A stretch of DNA of 64,000 nt from an uncultured Alphaproteobacteria bacterium (GCA_934254585.1 CAKQLF010000008.1:11364-75363), one strand, 5' to 3'; shown: positions 1-8,322, counted from the first letter of the stretch. The notes: generated by a model not told the origin, from the letters alone. Made by a program: numbers and translations.

Positions 1-1
1 C

Positions 2-646
2 GGTATAAATCTTGAAGTTATTTCTCCCAAAGAAGAAGCCATACTTAATTTGCAGGGTGCTAAATTGAATGTTCCGAGTACGGCTGAATATATTTTACTT
101 TATGATTTGGGCGGTGGTTCCACAGAAATTATTTTAGCGGAAAATGGAACTAAACCTAAGGAAATTTATACATTATCCATACCTTGGGGAGCAAGAACAG
201 CCTCCGAAGCCTTTGACATTGTGGAATATGATAAAGATAAGGCCGATAAATTAAAAGCAGAAATAAAAAAATATGTCGAAGAATTTTTAGTAAATTCGGA
301 GTTTTTAATGTATTTGCCGCAATGTGCGTGTGTAGCAACCTCGAGCACCCCGTTGCGCCTATTGAGTATGGTAAAGCAAATCGGAAGCTATAACAAAGAC
401 TTTGCCGATGGTTTGACGGCATCAACCAAACAAATTGATGAACAAATTCAAAACATTTTAAATATGACTTTAGAACAATTGAGCAAAAGTCCGTATGTTG
501 GTGAAAATCGTGCTCCGATTTTTGTGGCGGCCTGTTTGATTTTTCAAACTGTTTATAAGGTTTTGCAAATTGGGGAAATTACAGCGTCATTAAAGGGCGC
601 GCAAGAGGCAATTATTGAACAATTGGAGCAAAAATGGCAAAGTTAA
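2..646 (+). CDS. Ppx/GppA family exopolyphosphatase, 5' end outside window
   Basis: The frame is open from the first bases of the window, so this is the C-terminal part of a larger gene. The visible part contains DLGGGSTEI, the phosphate-binding glycine-rich motif of the actin-like ATPase fold shared by exopolyphosphatase (Ppx) and guanosine-pentaphosphatase (GppA). Later segments (SIPWGA, ATSSTPLR, VAACLIF) also fit the family. The enzyme would hydrolyse polyphosphate or pppGpp in the cytoplasm; which of the two cannot be told from this fragment. It overlaps rlmE by 13 bases, the ppx-rlmE arrangement common in Alphaproteobacteria, so the two are probably co-transcribed. Confidence 0.85.
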   Translation, partial: GINLEVISPKEEAILNLQGAKLNVPSTAEYILLYDLGGGSTEIILAENGTKPKEIYTLSIPWGARTASEAFDIVEYDKDKADKLKAEIKKYVEEFLVNSEFLMYLPQCACVATSSTPLRLLSMVKQIGSYNKDFADGLTASTKQIDEQIQNILNMTLEQLSKSPYVGENRAPIFVAACLIFQTVYKVLQIGEITASLKGAQEAIIEQLEQKWQS

Positions 647-1323
647 CCGCTTCGGCTAAGTTGATTAGAGGCCGTAATCATCTTACAGTTAAAGTTAAAA
701 CGGCAAAATATAACAAACCATCTTCAAATCGTTGGCTGCAGCGTCAACTTAATGACCCTTATGTGTCGGAATCTAAACGTTTGGGATATCGTTCGCGTGC
801 GGCATTTAAGTTGATTCAATTAGATGAAAAATATCATTTTCTGGGTAAAGGCAAAACCATTGTCGATTTAGGCTGTGCCCCCGGCGGTTGGACACAAGTT
901 GCGGCGCAGCGCAATAAAGGCAGTGGACAAATCGTTGGTATGGATTTGTTGCCGGCCGAACCTATAGAAGGTGCAATTCTTCTTCAACAGGATTTTACCG
1001 AACCAAGCGCGGCAGATAAGTTGAAGGCACTTTTACACGGTCCTGCTGATGTGGTTATGAGTGATATGGCGGCCAACACCACCGGTCACCAACAGACAGA
1101 TCATTTGCGCACCATTGCTTTGGTTGAAATGGCCTATACTTTTGCTAAAGAAGTTTTGGCGGAAGGGGGTATTTTTATTGCCAAAGTTTTTCAAGGTGGA
1201 ACCGAAGGCGAACTCTTAACCGATATGAAAAAAAACTTTACGAAGGTAACGCATTTTAAACCCGATGCCAGTAGGCAGGATTCGGTAGAGATGTATGTTG
1301 TTGCCCAAGGCTTCAAACGATAG
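634..1323 (+). CDS. rlmE: 23S rRNA (uridine-2'-O)-methyltransferase RlmE (FtsJ/RrmJ)
   Basis: This 229-residue protein has the RrmJ/FtsJ Rossmann methyltransferase fold. The S-adenosylmethionine-binding motif DLGCAPGGWTQ begins at residue 78. The catalytic K-D-K-E set is recognisable in SRAAFKL, MSDMAAN, FIAKVFQG and SVEMYVV. By family knowledge it methylates the 2'-O of U2552 in the 23S rRNA A-loop late in large-subunit assembly. The first 30 residues are a basic extension, common in alphaproteobacterial RlmE. The start lies inside the end of the ppx-like gene, which suggests translational coupling. Confidence 0.95.
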   Translation: MAKLTASAKLIRGRNHLTVKVKTAKYNKPSSNRWLQRQLNDPYVSESKRLGYRSRAAFKLIQLDEKYHFLGKGKTIVDLGCAPGGWTQVAAQRNKGSGQIVGMDLLPAEPIEGAILLQQDFTEPSAADKLKALLHGPADVVMSDMAANTTGHQQTDHLRTIALVEMAYTFAKEVLAEGGIFIAKVFQGGTEGELLTDMKKNFTKVTHFKPDASRQDSVEMYVVAQGFKR

Positions 1324-1361
1324 TTTAATGAAACTCGGCTAGCTGGTATCTGCTAGGGATT

Positions 1362-1520
1362 TTTGCGCTCGTGTACTACTCTGTACGCGTCGCTTAAAAA
1401 TTCCGTCGCATCTACGCACGCTATCCGAGTTTCCGCAAGTTCTGCGTTATTTGCGCTCGTGTACTACTCTGTACACGTCGCTTAAAAATTCCGTCGCATC
1501 TACGCACGCTATCCGAGTTT
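1362..1520. repeat. Tandem palindrome-containing repeat, two copies of 71 bp
   Basis: Two 71-bp copies (1362-1432 and 1450-1520, period 88 bp) differ at one base. Each holds an inverted repeat GTGTAC-tactct-GTACAC, or GTACGC in the first copy. A degenerate third copy follows at about 1534-1595. The same core, CGTGTACTACTCTGTACACG, recurs inside the leaders of pilin-like genes 2 and 4 (near 9240 and 63711). No gene is visible between 1324 and 1607; the repeats fill this space. Confidence 0.85.
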
Positions 1521-1607
1521 TTACTAATGAGTTATGTACTGGTTTGTACACGGCGAAAAAATCTTGCTTCGCATTAAGCTCATTATTTGCGTTTCTGTAA
1601 TAAGTTA

Positions 1608-2408
1608 TTAATTAAATTCAGTGAAACTTAATGTTAAAGTACAAATTTCTGAATCTTTTTGACAAGAATTGCAAAAATTGTAAAAATCTTGAACAGTCAT
1701 TTGACTGAGGCAATATCGTCCTGTTTGGCAATAGGCATCTCCAAATAGCGGTACAAAGTTGCTCCCGTTTTTACCTCGTCTGTAATTTCCGACAAAATGT
1801 AAGGTTCTATGTAAAGGTTGTGCTAAATTTAGATATAGCTGAATACACAGTTTATTTGAAAAGGCACTTGAGATAGAGCCTTGGGAATTTTCTTGGAATC
1901 CTCCTAACCACATATCTATAATAAGCCTGTTATCATTGACGCCTTTACTTCTGTAAAAAATATTTATGTAGTTGCCATAGGAATCGGCAAAACGTGAATT
2001 GTTAATTTTTTGCCAACTTGTAGGAATTAAATCCAAGCCTTGTATAATATCAGCCATTCCGGTGTCACCTGAATTTTTATTATATAAAGGTTTACGAATA
2101 CTGTCAAAGTGTTCCAATAAACCAAAAATCATAGTCTTATAATCGTCAATTGCTTTATTTATTTTCCACATTTCCATTGCTTTGGAATAGCCGGCAATAC
2201 CGCCCACGCTCAAAACCGCTATGATGGCCAAAACACCGAGCATTTCTATCATCGAGCGGCCTAGTTGCACCACTCTACTGTCATTGCCGGACGAGATTCG
2301 GTAATCTAGATTCGCAGGTCTGGGCCCGCGAATGACGCTAAAGAGGTGCCCGTTAATGACCATAGATCGGTGTGAACAAGTACTTTTTTCAATACCAAAA
2401 TTCTTCAA
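1608..2408 (-). CDS. Type IV pilin-like protein 1 (possible phase-variable N-terminus)
   Basis: The protein contains GRSMIEMLGVLAII, a class III (prepilin peptidase) signal with glycine at -1 and glutamate at +5, followed by the hydrophobic pilin helix. Cleavage is expected after residue 50 of this frame. The C-terminal domain has a cysteine pattern (C, PLH, YC, CL, C..C, C) shared with genes 2 and 4. Residues before the glycine are encoded by dispersed palindromic DNA. The 2408 start is a TTG without a convincing ribosome site. A better start is the ATG at 2511, which has a GAGGAAAG Shine-Dalgarno site and a promoter at 2554-2582. That ATG is out of frame because of the (CT)8 tract at 2472-2488; (CT)9 or (CT)6 would join them with no stop between. 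Its pilus or secretion role is unknown. Confidence 0.75.
   Translation of the reverse strand: MKNFGIEKSTCSHRSMVINGHLFSVIRGPRPANLDYRISSGNDSRVVQLGRSMIEMLGVLAIIAVLSVGGIAGYSKAMEMWKINKAIDDYKTMIFGLLEHFDSIRKPLYNKNSGDTGMADIIQGLDLIPTSWQKINNSRFADSYGNYINIFYRSKGVNDNRLIIDMWLGGFQENSQGSISSAFSNKLCIQLYLNLAQPLHRTLHFVGNYRRGKNGSNFVPLFGDAYCQTGRYCLSQMTVQDFYNFCNSCQKDSEICTLTLSFTEFN
2277..2345. repeat. Dispersed palindromic repeat inside pilin 1 leader
   Basis: The segment contains the near-palindrome at 2310-2336 (arms TTCGCAGG and CCCGCGAA around a CCC/GGG centre) next to a smaller inverted repeat (CATTGCCGGA/TTCGGTAAT). The unit recurs at 31916-31940, 47891-47917 and 63886-63912. On the minus strand it reads in frame as FSVIRGPRPANLD within the pilin leader. 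Confidence 0.85.
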
Positions 2409-2471
2409 AAAACTTGCAAAAACGTCTGTAACGGCAAAAAATATGCCTTTAATCAGACATTTAGGATTTGC

Positions 2472-2488
2472 AGAGAGAGAGAGAGAGA
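2472..2488 (-). repeat. CT dinucleotide tract, 8 units, within leader reading frame of pilin 1
   Basis: On the minus strand the sequence after ATG AAA AAT AAG is T followed by eight CT units, ending in GCAAATCC. With eight units the frame from the ATG at 2511 stops after 16 codons. One more unit, or two fewer, would join it to the pilin frame. The paralogous locus at 9661-9675 has seven units at the identical position. Confidence 0.9.
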
Positions 2489-2553
2489 CCTTTGCTAAGC
2501 TTATTTTTCATCTTTCTTTCCTCATAAAATTAGGTGAATTATTCAATATTTGA

Positions 2554-2582
2554 AGTTTAGCAAACACCGCTTAATAAATCAA
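2554..2582 (-). promoter_or_regulatory. Sigma70-type promoter of pilin-like gene 1
   Basis: The -35 TTGATT (2577-2582) and -10 TAAACT (2554-2559) are separated by 17 bp. The expected transcript start near 2547 gives a leader of about 36 bases before the ATG at 2511, whose Shine-Dalgarno site is GAGGAAAG. The same spacing and boxes occur upstream of pilin-like gene 2. Confidence 0.6.
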
Positions 2583-2632
2583 TAAAATTTGATATTTATC
2601 TAACTAAAAGATTTTTTGAACTTTGACGCAAC

Positions 2633-2663
2633 AAAAAAAGAGCAAGGACATAAGTCCTCGCTC
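2633..2663 (-). terminator. Rho-independent terminator of lolA
   Basis: Read on the minus strand, GAGCGAGGAC pairs with GTCCTTGCTC (one mismatch, loop TTAT) and is followed by seven T residues. It lies 18 bases beyond the lolA stop codon. Confidence 0.85.
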
Positions 2664-2680
2664 GAGGCATTTGCTGTTTT

Positions 2681-3298
2681 TTATTTTCTGCGGCTTGCCG
2701 ACGAGTTGCTCTTCTTTTCTGATTTTTTATTAAACTTAAACAAGTTGTCGCTTAATTTTATATCTTGCTCGGCGTCAAACAAAGAAATTGTCACTTCAAT
2801 ATTTTGTTGGTCGATAACTTTCCATTGTTTAAGGCGGAACGGAGCGTTGTCAAAAATCAATGTAATCGGTTTAACTCCCGACGAGTTTGGCATTTCAACT
2901 GTTACCGAGGTTTGTCCGTTATCTTTATAAAAATCGGTAACTTTCAGATTTTTACCATCAAATTTTATTTTATTGCTTAAAATCACCGTGGCCGGAATAT
3001 CTTTGTAATCAATATTGGTAATCTGGTCTAGTTCCTTATCGTTATAAATGATGTAATCACCGTTGCCGACAATTAAAAGCTCGTCAGGTGCCGTATATTC
3101 CATTCGGATTTTGCTCGGCTTTTCAATATAAATTTTGCCTTCTGCCGAACCGCCGTTACTGGACATCTGCACAAAGTCGGCTTTTAGAGTGTTGATATTG
3201 TTTAAATAATTTTCAATTTTTTGCAAATCAACATTTTCAGCTTGTGCAACTGAGCTGCAAAAAAATGCCGCTAGTAAAAACAAAATGCTTTTTCTCAT
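2681..3298 (-). CDS. lolA: LolA-family outer-membrane lipoprotein carrier protein
   Basis: This 205-residue protein starts with a Sec signal peptide that ends SVAQA, so the mature form is periplasmic. The body matches LolA: an early helix with LKADFVQMSS, then FxGKxYIEKPxKxRMEY-type strands (here EGKIYIEKPSKIRMEY) and repeated beta strands. LolA accepts lipoproteins from the LolCDE ABC transporter and hands them to the outer membrane, so its presence argues for a Gram-negative envelope. It is the last gene of a three-gene minus-strand run (4480 to 2681); the start has AAAGGA upstream. The C-terminal tail is lysine- and serine-rich. Confidence 0.85.
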   Translation of the reverse strand: MRKSILFLLAAFFCSSVAQAENVDLQKIENYLNNINTLKADFVQMSSNGGSAEGKIYIEKPSKIRMEYTAPDELLIVGNGDYIIYNDKELDQITNIDYKDIPATVILSNKIKFDGKNLKVTDFYKDNGQTSVTVEMPNSSGVKPITLIFDNAPFRLKQWKVIDQQNIEVTISLFDAEQDIKLSDNLFKFNKKSEKKSNSSASRRK

Positions 3299-3326
3299 AT
3301 TTTATTTCCTTTATAAAAAGCCGAAA

Positions 3327-3863
3327 TTACCATTTTCCCCAATGAACTTTTTCTTGATGATAGCGGTCAGACGGCTGTTTTGGCGTTTCAGCCGGAACCC
3401 CCATCGGAATTATGGCAATCGGACGCATATTTGCCGGAATGTTTAAAGACTTTTGAATGTTTTCAATAATGAGCGGCATAGGCGCGGCACCACAAAAACA
3501 AGCTCCGTAGCCTAAAGCGTGGGCGGCAAGCAAAACTCCATAGGCGGCAATAGTGCCGTCAACATCGGCGTAAGACCATTTTTCATTTTCTTTGTCACGA
3601 TGAAAAGCTTCGTCAGTGTTGCTGCAAACAATAACAGCGCACGAAGCGTTTTTAGCAAAAGAAGTCCAAGGTTGAATACTCCGTAGAGAGGCCAACGTTT
3701 CAGCATCTTCAATAACTAAAAATTCCCAAGGCTGTTTATTGTGAGCCGATGGGCCATAAGAGGCTGCCTCTAAGATTTTTTCAATATCTTCGTGCGGAAT
3801 TTTTTTTGTGGTGTCGTATTGACGAACCGAACGGCGTGTTTTTAAACCTTCTAACAATTCCAT
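3327..3863 (-). CDS. Nitroreductase family protein
   Basis: This 178-residue protein has the FMN-dependent nitroreductase pattern: TRRSVRQYDTTKKIP near the N-terminus (FMN phosphate-binding arginines), AASYGPSAHNKQPWEFLVI, and a C-terminal IIPMGVPAETPK segment. Such enzymes are dimeric flavoproteins that reduce nitro compounds, quinones or related acceptors with NAD(P)H. The substrate here cannot be inferred. An AAGGAG Shine-Dalgarno site precedes the ATG. The gene sits 17 bases downstream of the 3881-4480 gene and 28 bases upstream of lolA, so the three probably form one transcript. Confidence 0.88.
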   Translation of the reverse strand: MELLEGLKTRRSVRQYDTTKKIPHEDIEKILEAASYGPSAHNKQPWEFLVIEDAETLASLRSIQPWTSFAKNASCAVIVCSNTDEAFHRDKENEKWSYADVDGTIAAYGVLLAAHALGYGACFCGAAPMPLIIENIQKSLNIPANMRPIAIIPMGVPAETPKQPSDRYHQEKVHWGKW

Positions 3864-3880
3864 ATTTTTTTCTCCTTAAA

Positions 3881-4480
3881 TCAATTTACGATGCGGCGCA
3901 GGCTGTCAATATGCGGTAAAACATAGTGCTCAATCAGAAAATTAAGTGATTTAACCGCCATTTTATCACATTGTATTAATGCGTCGAAAACATTTTTATT
4001 ATCTTTTTCAGGGTGAATTTTATTAATCAACGACTTATAGACCTCGGCCAATTGCGTTAACGAGTCCACCACCTCGGCAATATAAGCCGGAATCTTAACG
4101 TCTTCTTTGCCGCCCCAAAAACCTTCAACAAAACCAAGTTCCAGTTCGGCATAGCGTTCTTCGCATAAGGCAATTAAGTCTGCTGTAGGCTCAACGCGCG
4201 GCAAAACAACGGCGTTTGCCGAAACAAGTTCAAACATTTTATCCCATAACCCCATAAAAAACTTGAAAAATAATTCGGCTTCTTTTTTGGTTTCAAGGCG
4301 CGGAGCTTGGTTGTTTTCCCAAAAAGAGGCAATAACATCGGTCGGGCGAAGCTCAGAGTTTGGACTGCATATCGCGCCGGCAAAACGAAGTTTTATAACC
4401 TCTAAAGGGGTTGGACAATTATAATGTTCTAAAAATTTTTTAAATTTATCGTCACCAATATATGTATTTTCACTTTTCAT
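3881..4480 (-). CDS. Uncharacterised cytoplasmic protein
   Basis: I do not recognise a family for this 199-residue protein. It has no signal peptide or membrane segment and looks largely alpha-helical and acidic. The middle part (YAELELGFVEGFWGG) loosely recalls UPF0149-type proteins, but this is too weak to assign. It is the first gene of the run that continues into the nitroreductase and lolA. The ATG at 4480 is preceded by GAAGAAT at a plausible distance. Confidence 0.65.
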   Translation of the reverse strand: MKSENTYIGDDKFKKFLEHYNCPTPLEVIKLRFAGAICSPNSELRPTDVIASFWENNQAPRLETKKEAELFFKFFMGLWDKMFELVSANAVVLPRVEPTADLIALCEERYAELELGFVEGFWGGKEDVKIPAYIAEVVDSLTQLAEVYKSLINKIHPEKDNKNVFDALIQCDKMAVKSLNFLIEHYVLPHIDSLRRIVN

Positions 4481-4525
4481 TTCAATATTCTTCGTATATG
4501 ATATCTTTCACTGAACTATAATTTA

Positions 4526-4894
4526 ATGGAGTTTTTTAATTTGTCTAGTCTAAAATTAGCGATAAGCACGATATTTGTGTGCAGTTTATGCGGTTGCAGT
4601 TTGCTTAATCCGTATATTGATAGACGTCGCAACCCCGGAGTGCAAGATGTGGCAAGGCTTTATAGCGGACCATCAACGCCGGAAAAACCGGTTGTGTGCT
4701 ATAATCCTTTGTGGAGCGATGACAACGAGTTGCAGGCTCTGGCAACGGCAGAATGTGTAAAACAAGGAACGGGCAATTATGCCGAATTTGAAAAAAAGAC
4801 GCATTTGGATGGCAAATTACTGCTGCCAAGTCATTCTTATTATAAATGTGTAAATAAAAAAGGAACTGAAAATGAATCTTCAACCGGAAAATAA
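4526..4894 (+). CDS. Small predicted lipoprotein
   Basis: The 122-residue product has a hydrophobic leader followed by a lipobox (SLCGC), so Cys24 is likely lipid-modified after signal peptidase II cleavage. The mature part has no recognised domain and contains three further cysteines. The end overlaps the start of argS by 23 bases. It may be co-transcribed with argS, but no functional link is evident. Confidence 0.7.
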   Translation: MEFFNLSSLKLAISTIFVCSLCGCSLLNPYIDRRRNPGVQDVARLYSGPSTPEKPVVCYNPLWSDDNELQALATAECVKQGTGNYAEFEKKTHLDGKLLLPSHSYYKCVNKKGTENESSTGK

Positions 4895-6623
4895 ATTAAA
4901 CGTTGATTTAAGCGAAATTTTTGAAAAATTGAATTTGGACACCAAGTTTGCGGTGGTAAAGGTTTCTGACCGTGCCGATTTGAGCGATTTTCAATGTAAC
5001 GGTGCTTTGGCTTTGGCTAAAATTGCCCATAAAAATCCGCGGGAAATTGCTCAATCTATTGCCGACGAGTTGAAAAATTGCTCTGAAGTTGAAAGCGTTT
5101 CGGTTGATGGCCCCGGGTTTATCAATATTAAACTGACGAATGAATTTATTGCCGAAACAATGGATAAAATGGCCGCTGACGAGCGTTTGGGCTGCGGCGT
5201 TGTCGATAATCCGCATAAAGTTGTTTTGGATTTCGGCGGGCCGAACGTGGCCAAAGAAATGCACGTCGGACATTTGCGTTCCGGTGTTATCGGCGAGAGC
5301 ATTCAGCGTATCGAACGTTTTGCCGGCAATGAGGTGATTTCTGATGTGCATTTGGGCGATTGGGGAACGCCGATGGGTATGATTTTGGCGGAGATTATTC
5401 TGCAAGACGGAGACTTGTCTAAGGTAAACAATTATAATATCGAAGAAATTACCGTTTTTTATAAAAAATCCAATATTCGCTGCAAAGAAGATGAAAATGC
5501 CAAAGAAAATGCGCGGAAAATTACGGCCGCTCTGCAAGATGGAAATCCGGAATATCGTAAAGCTTGGCAACATTTGCGTAGCGAATCGGTGAACGCCATC
5601 AAAAAGAACTATGAACAGCTTGATGTCCATTTTGATTTGTGGTGGGGGGAAAGCGACGCTCACGAAACTTGCGGCGAGATTGTTAAACTTGCTCGTGAAA
5701 AAGGAATTTCCGAAGTTGATAACGGGGCGGAAATTATTCGTTTGGAAGAAGGTAATAAGCCTAAACCACCGGTTATTTTGATTAAATCTGATGGTGGCTA
5801 CACCTATCACACCACCGATATTGCCACCATCAAAATGCGTGTTGACCAATTGCAGGCCGAGGAAATTGTTTATTTTACCGACAGCCGTCAAGCCTTGCAC
5901 TTTGAACAGGTGTTTGAAGGCGTTTCTAAACTGGGTATTGCGCCTCAAGTGGAACTTGAACATATTGTGTTCGGAACGGTCAACGGTGCCGATGGAAAAC
6001 CATTTAAAACCCGTGACGGCGGTGTGATGAATTTGGAAACTTTGATTGAAATGTCTAAGGATAAAGTGCGTCAGTCTCTGCCGAAAGCCGGAGAAGTTGC
6101 AGGTTACGGCGAAGCGGAAATTGAAAAATTGGTTTCGCAAATTGCCGTTGCCGCCATCAAATTCCAAGATTTGAAAAATACCATTGCTTCCGGTTATGTG
6201 TTTGAATTGGAAGACTTTGCTAAGTTTGAAGGAAAAACCGGCCCTTATATTCAATATGCGGTTGCCCGTATCAACTCCATTTTGCGCAAAGCCAAGGCCA
6301 ACAACCTAGAGGCCGGCAAAGTTATTTTACAAGCCAATGAAGAGCGTGTTTTGGCTTTGAAATTAGCGCAAGTGAACGGGATTGTTATGCGTGCGCTTAA
6401 AGATAAAGAACCAAGCATTATCGCCGATTACGCCTATACTTTGGCGCAAACATTCAGCACTTTTTACAACGCTTGTCCAATTATGACGGCGGCGACATCG
6501 GAGTTGGCGGCTTCTCGTTTGAAAATGGCCAAACTGGTGCGCGATGTTTTGACCTTAATGCTGTACTTATTGGGTATTGAAGCACCGGAAGTTATGCTGA
6601 AAGCTGCAAATCAAGGAGAATAA
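4872..6623 (+). CDS. argS: Arginyl-tRNA synthetase
   Basis: This 583-residue class I aminoacyl-tRNA synthetase shows the N-terminal Add1-type tRNA-binding region, the HIGH-type motif in KEMHVGHLRSG, the SDGGYTYHTTDIA segment, and the C-terminal anticodon-binding domain (KFEGKTGPYIQYAVAR onward). As in most ArgRS there is no canonical KMSKS; the equivalent region is FKTRDGGVMNL. It charges tRNA-Arg in the cytoplasm. The start at 4872 has AAGGA seven bases upstream and lies inside the preceding lipoprotein gene. The stop is one base before the downstream DUF2157 gene. Confidence 0.97.
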   Translation: MNLQPENKLNVDLSEIFEKLNLDTKFAVVKVSDRADLSDFQCNGALALAKIAHKNPREIAQSIADELKNCSEVESVSVDGPGFINIKLTNEFIAETMDKMAADERLGCGVVDNPHKVVLDFGGPNVAKEMHVGHLRSGVIGESIQRIERFAGNEVISDVHLGDWGTPMGMILAEIILQDGDLSKVNNYNIEEITVFYKKSNIRCKEDENAKENARKITAALQDGNPEYRKAWQHLRSESVNAIKKNYEQLDVHFDLWWGESDAHETCGEIVKLAREKGISEVDNGAEIIRLEEGNKPKPPVILIKSDGGYTYHTTDIATIKMRVDQLQAEEIVYFTDSRQALHFEQVFEGVSKLGIAPQVELEHIVFGTVNGADGKPFKTRDGGVMNLETLIEMSKDKVRQSLPKAGEVAGYGEAEIEKLVSQIAVAAIKFQDLKNTIASGYVFELEDFAKFEGKTGPYIQYAVARINSILRKAKANNLEAGKVILQANEERVLALKLAQVNGIVMRALKDKEPSIIADYAYTLAQTFSTFYNACPIMTAATSELAASRLKMAKLVRDVLTLMLYLLGIEAPEVMLKAANQGE

Positions 6624-6624
6624 A

Positions 6625-7842
6625 ATGGAAAAAACATTGCCACAAACGCCGGAAAAATTGCACGATGAAAATTATTGGCTGATGATTTTAGCCTATTTTG
6701 CCGCTTTTTTAATCGGTTTGGGGATTATCGCCTTGGTTGCCGCCAACTGGGAACAAATTCCAAACAATGTAAAACTCGGCGGAGCTGTGAGTTTGATGGT
6801 TGTCAACGCGTTTGCGGTGATAATATCTATGAAATTCAAAAAAAATATACTGACTCAGGTGCTGTGCGGAGTGTTCGCCGCTTTGATTATGGCGGTAATC
6901 GGGCTGATTGGGCAGATTTTTCAGCTACGTTCAGATGTCAGCGGAGCTTGCCTGTTGTGGGCGGTATGCGCTTGGCCGCTGTTTTTAATCACGCCGCGTC
7001 TGCTGTGGCTTTGGATACCGCTGCTTTTTGTCGGAACAAAATCTTTCGCTGTTTATAACGCTTTTTTCGGAGATGTACTGCTGTCTGAAAATGGTTGGAG
7101 TTATGCCACAGTAAATTACATCTGCAGCTTGCTTGTTTTTTATGGCTTAATTTTTGCCTATGAACTTTGGATGCTTTATGCCAAACCGAATAGCAAAACA
7201 GTAGAACGCCCGCTGCGCTTTTATTGCGGAACATTGCTGCTGTCGGCCGCTCCGCTAAGCTGCCGCCCTTTGGTTACCAATATTGACTTTGTTCAAATTC
7301 CGTGGTCAACTATTGCTCTGTCTTCTTACGGATATATTTTAGCGGCGTTTCTTATTTATGCCTTAAACCGCAAACACCGCAGAGTTAGCTTTATGCCTTG
7401 GTTTTTACTGGGATTTGTGGTTGAAAGCGTACTGTTGAAATTTAATATTTTACAAGACGATGTGGAATCTGTTTTGGCTCTGACCAGCTTGTTGCTGATG
7501 TGGGGTTACGCTTATTACCACAAAATGCCGCGTTTCAAATATTTGACTTTGTTTGCGCTGTTGGTATGGTTCTTTGCCACTTTCAGCTGGGATGTGTTCA
7601 ATCTTATTCCGTCTTTGCTTATTTGCGCGGCTTTGTCTGTTTACGCCTATCTGAACAACAGTCGCCGCTTGTTTAATGTTGCGGTGTTGGCGGCGGTTAT
7701 CCGTTTGCTCTACTATTACGCCGACGCCAGCAATTTAACCTATTTAGGAATATATCTGATTGGCTCCGGTTTGCTGTTGTTGGCGACAGTTTTTGCTCTG
7801 GTTAAATACGGCAAGTTATTATGGGAGAAAAAACATGACTAA
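6625..7842 (+). CDS. DUF2157 domain polytopic membrane protein
   Basis: The 405-residue protein is built almost entirely of hydrophobic helices, about ten to twelve. Its N-terminus (WLMILAYFAAFLIGLGIIAL, then VAANWEQIPNNVKLG) matches the DUF2157 pattern. It is followed, with an 8-base overlap, by a GDYXXLXY-type protein, the pairing usually seen for this family. The function is unknown; the pair is thought to act together in the inner membrane. It begins one base after argS ends. Confidence 0.85.
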   Translation: MEKTLPQTPEKLHDENYWLMILAYFAAFLIGLGIIALVAANWEQIPNNVKLGGAVSLMVVNAFAVIISMKFKKNILTQVLCGVFAALIMAVIGLIGQIFQLRSDVSGACLLWAVCAWPLFLITPRLLWLWIPLLFVGTKSFAVYNAFFGDVLLSENGWSYATVNYICSLLVFYGLIFAYELWMLYAKPNSKTVERPLRFYCGTLLLSAAPLSCRPLVTNIDFVQIPWSTIALSSYGYILAAFLIYALNRKHRRVSFMPWFLLGFVVESVLLKFNILQDDVESVLALTSLLLMWGYAYYHKMPRFKYLTLFALLVWFFATFSWDVFNLIPSLLICAALSVYAYLNNSRRLFNVAVLAAVIRLLYYYADASNLTYLGIYLIGSGLLLLATVFALVKYGKLLWEKKHD

Positions 7843-8239
7843 ATTTGCTAAAATTTGTGCTGTTTTATTGTTTGTGCCGGTCGTTATTTTAACCGGATAT
7901 ATGGTGCGTTTGTCCGGTTTAACCAACTTTGAAAAAGTGGAAATTGCGGTGGAGGGGTATGACCCGAAGGATTTTTTCTCCGGTTATTATGTCGCTCTGC
8001 AACCAAATTGGCAAAGAACCGACTGTTCGCAGTTTGCGGATAAAGTTTGTCCTCAAAAAGAGTTTGAACAAGTTTATTCTTTTTATGTGAAGGAAAACGC
8101 GGCGGAAAAGTTGGAAAAAGCCGTTGCCGCTAAAAATGTGGTGCTTGTATTTTCTTATCAATCCGGATATAAACCGCTTATTACCGATTTGAAGGTCGAT
8201 GGCGTGTCTTATAAAGATTATATTAATAAGGGAAACTAA
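7835..8239 (+). CDS. GDYXXLXY-family membrane-anchored protein
   Basis: The start was set at the ATG at 7835, inside the end of the DUF2157 gene, with GGGAGAA upstream. The 134-residue product has one N-terminal membrane segment and the family hallmark region DPKDFFSGYYVALQP. The usual core is GDYVxLxY; here Asp is replaced by Tyr (SGYYVAL). The C-terminal part probably lies in the periplasm. Function is unknown; it is the standard partner of DUF2157 proteins. Confidence 0.8.
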   Translation: MTKFAKICAVLLFVPVVILTGYMVRLSGLTNFEKVEIAVEGYDPKDFFSGYYVALQPNWQRTDCSQFADKVCPQKEFEQVYSFYVKENAAEKLEKAVAAKNVVLVFSYQSGYKPLITDLKVDGVSYKDYINKGN

Positions 8240-8248
8240 AAATATTTC

Positions 8249-8322
8249 TGGACAAATATGAATTTTTAGACTAAATTGAAAGGCATAGAGTTTATATTTA
8301 TGTCTTTTAATTTTTATGCCTT
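8249..8322 (+). promoter_or_regulatory. Promoter and start-codon hairpin upstream of small lipoprotein
   Basis: TGGACA (8249-8254) and TAAATT (8272-8277) are 17 bp apart and look like a sigma70 promoter. Just after it, AAGGCATA (8280-8287) is perfectly complementary to TATGCCTT (8315-8322), which abuts the ATG at 8323. The predicted leader RNA could fold into an 8-bp stem that touches the start codon. Confidence 0.5.

Noticed and set aside
1362..1595. Tandem repeats as a possible CRISPR array
   Set aside because: There are only two to three units of 71 bp with an internal palindrome and a 17-bp gap. No regular spacers or cas genes occur.
2332..2553. Plus-strand open frame over the CT tract and pilin leader
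   Set aside because: It is antisense to the pilin leader, lacks a ribosome site, and consists mostly of repeat sequence.
4908..6254. Long minus-strand open frame opposite argS
   Set aside because: It is antisense to a certain gene and has a Phe/Asn/Ile-rich composition typical of the complement of a Lys/Glu-rich gene. Similar shadows oppose rpoB, rpoC, infB, deoB and rpsA.
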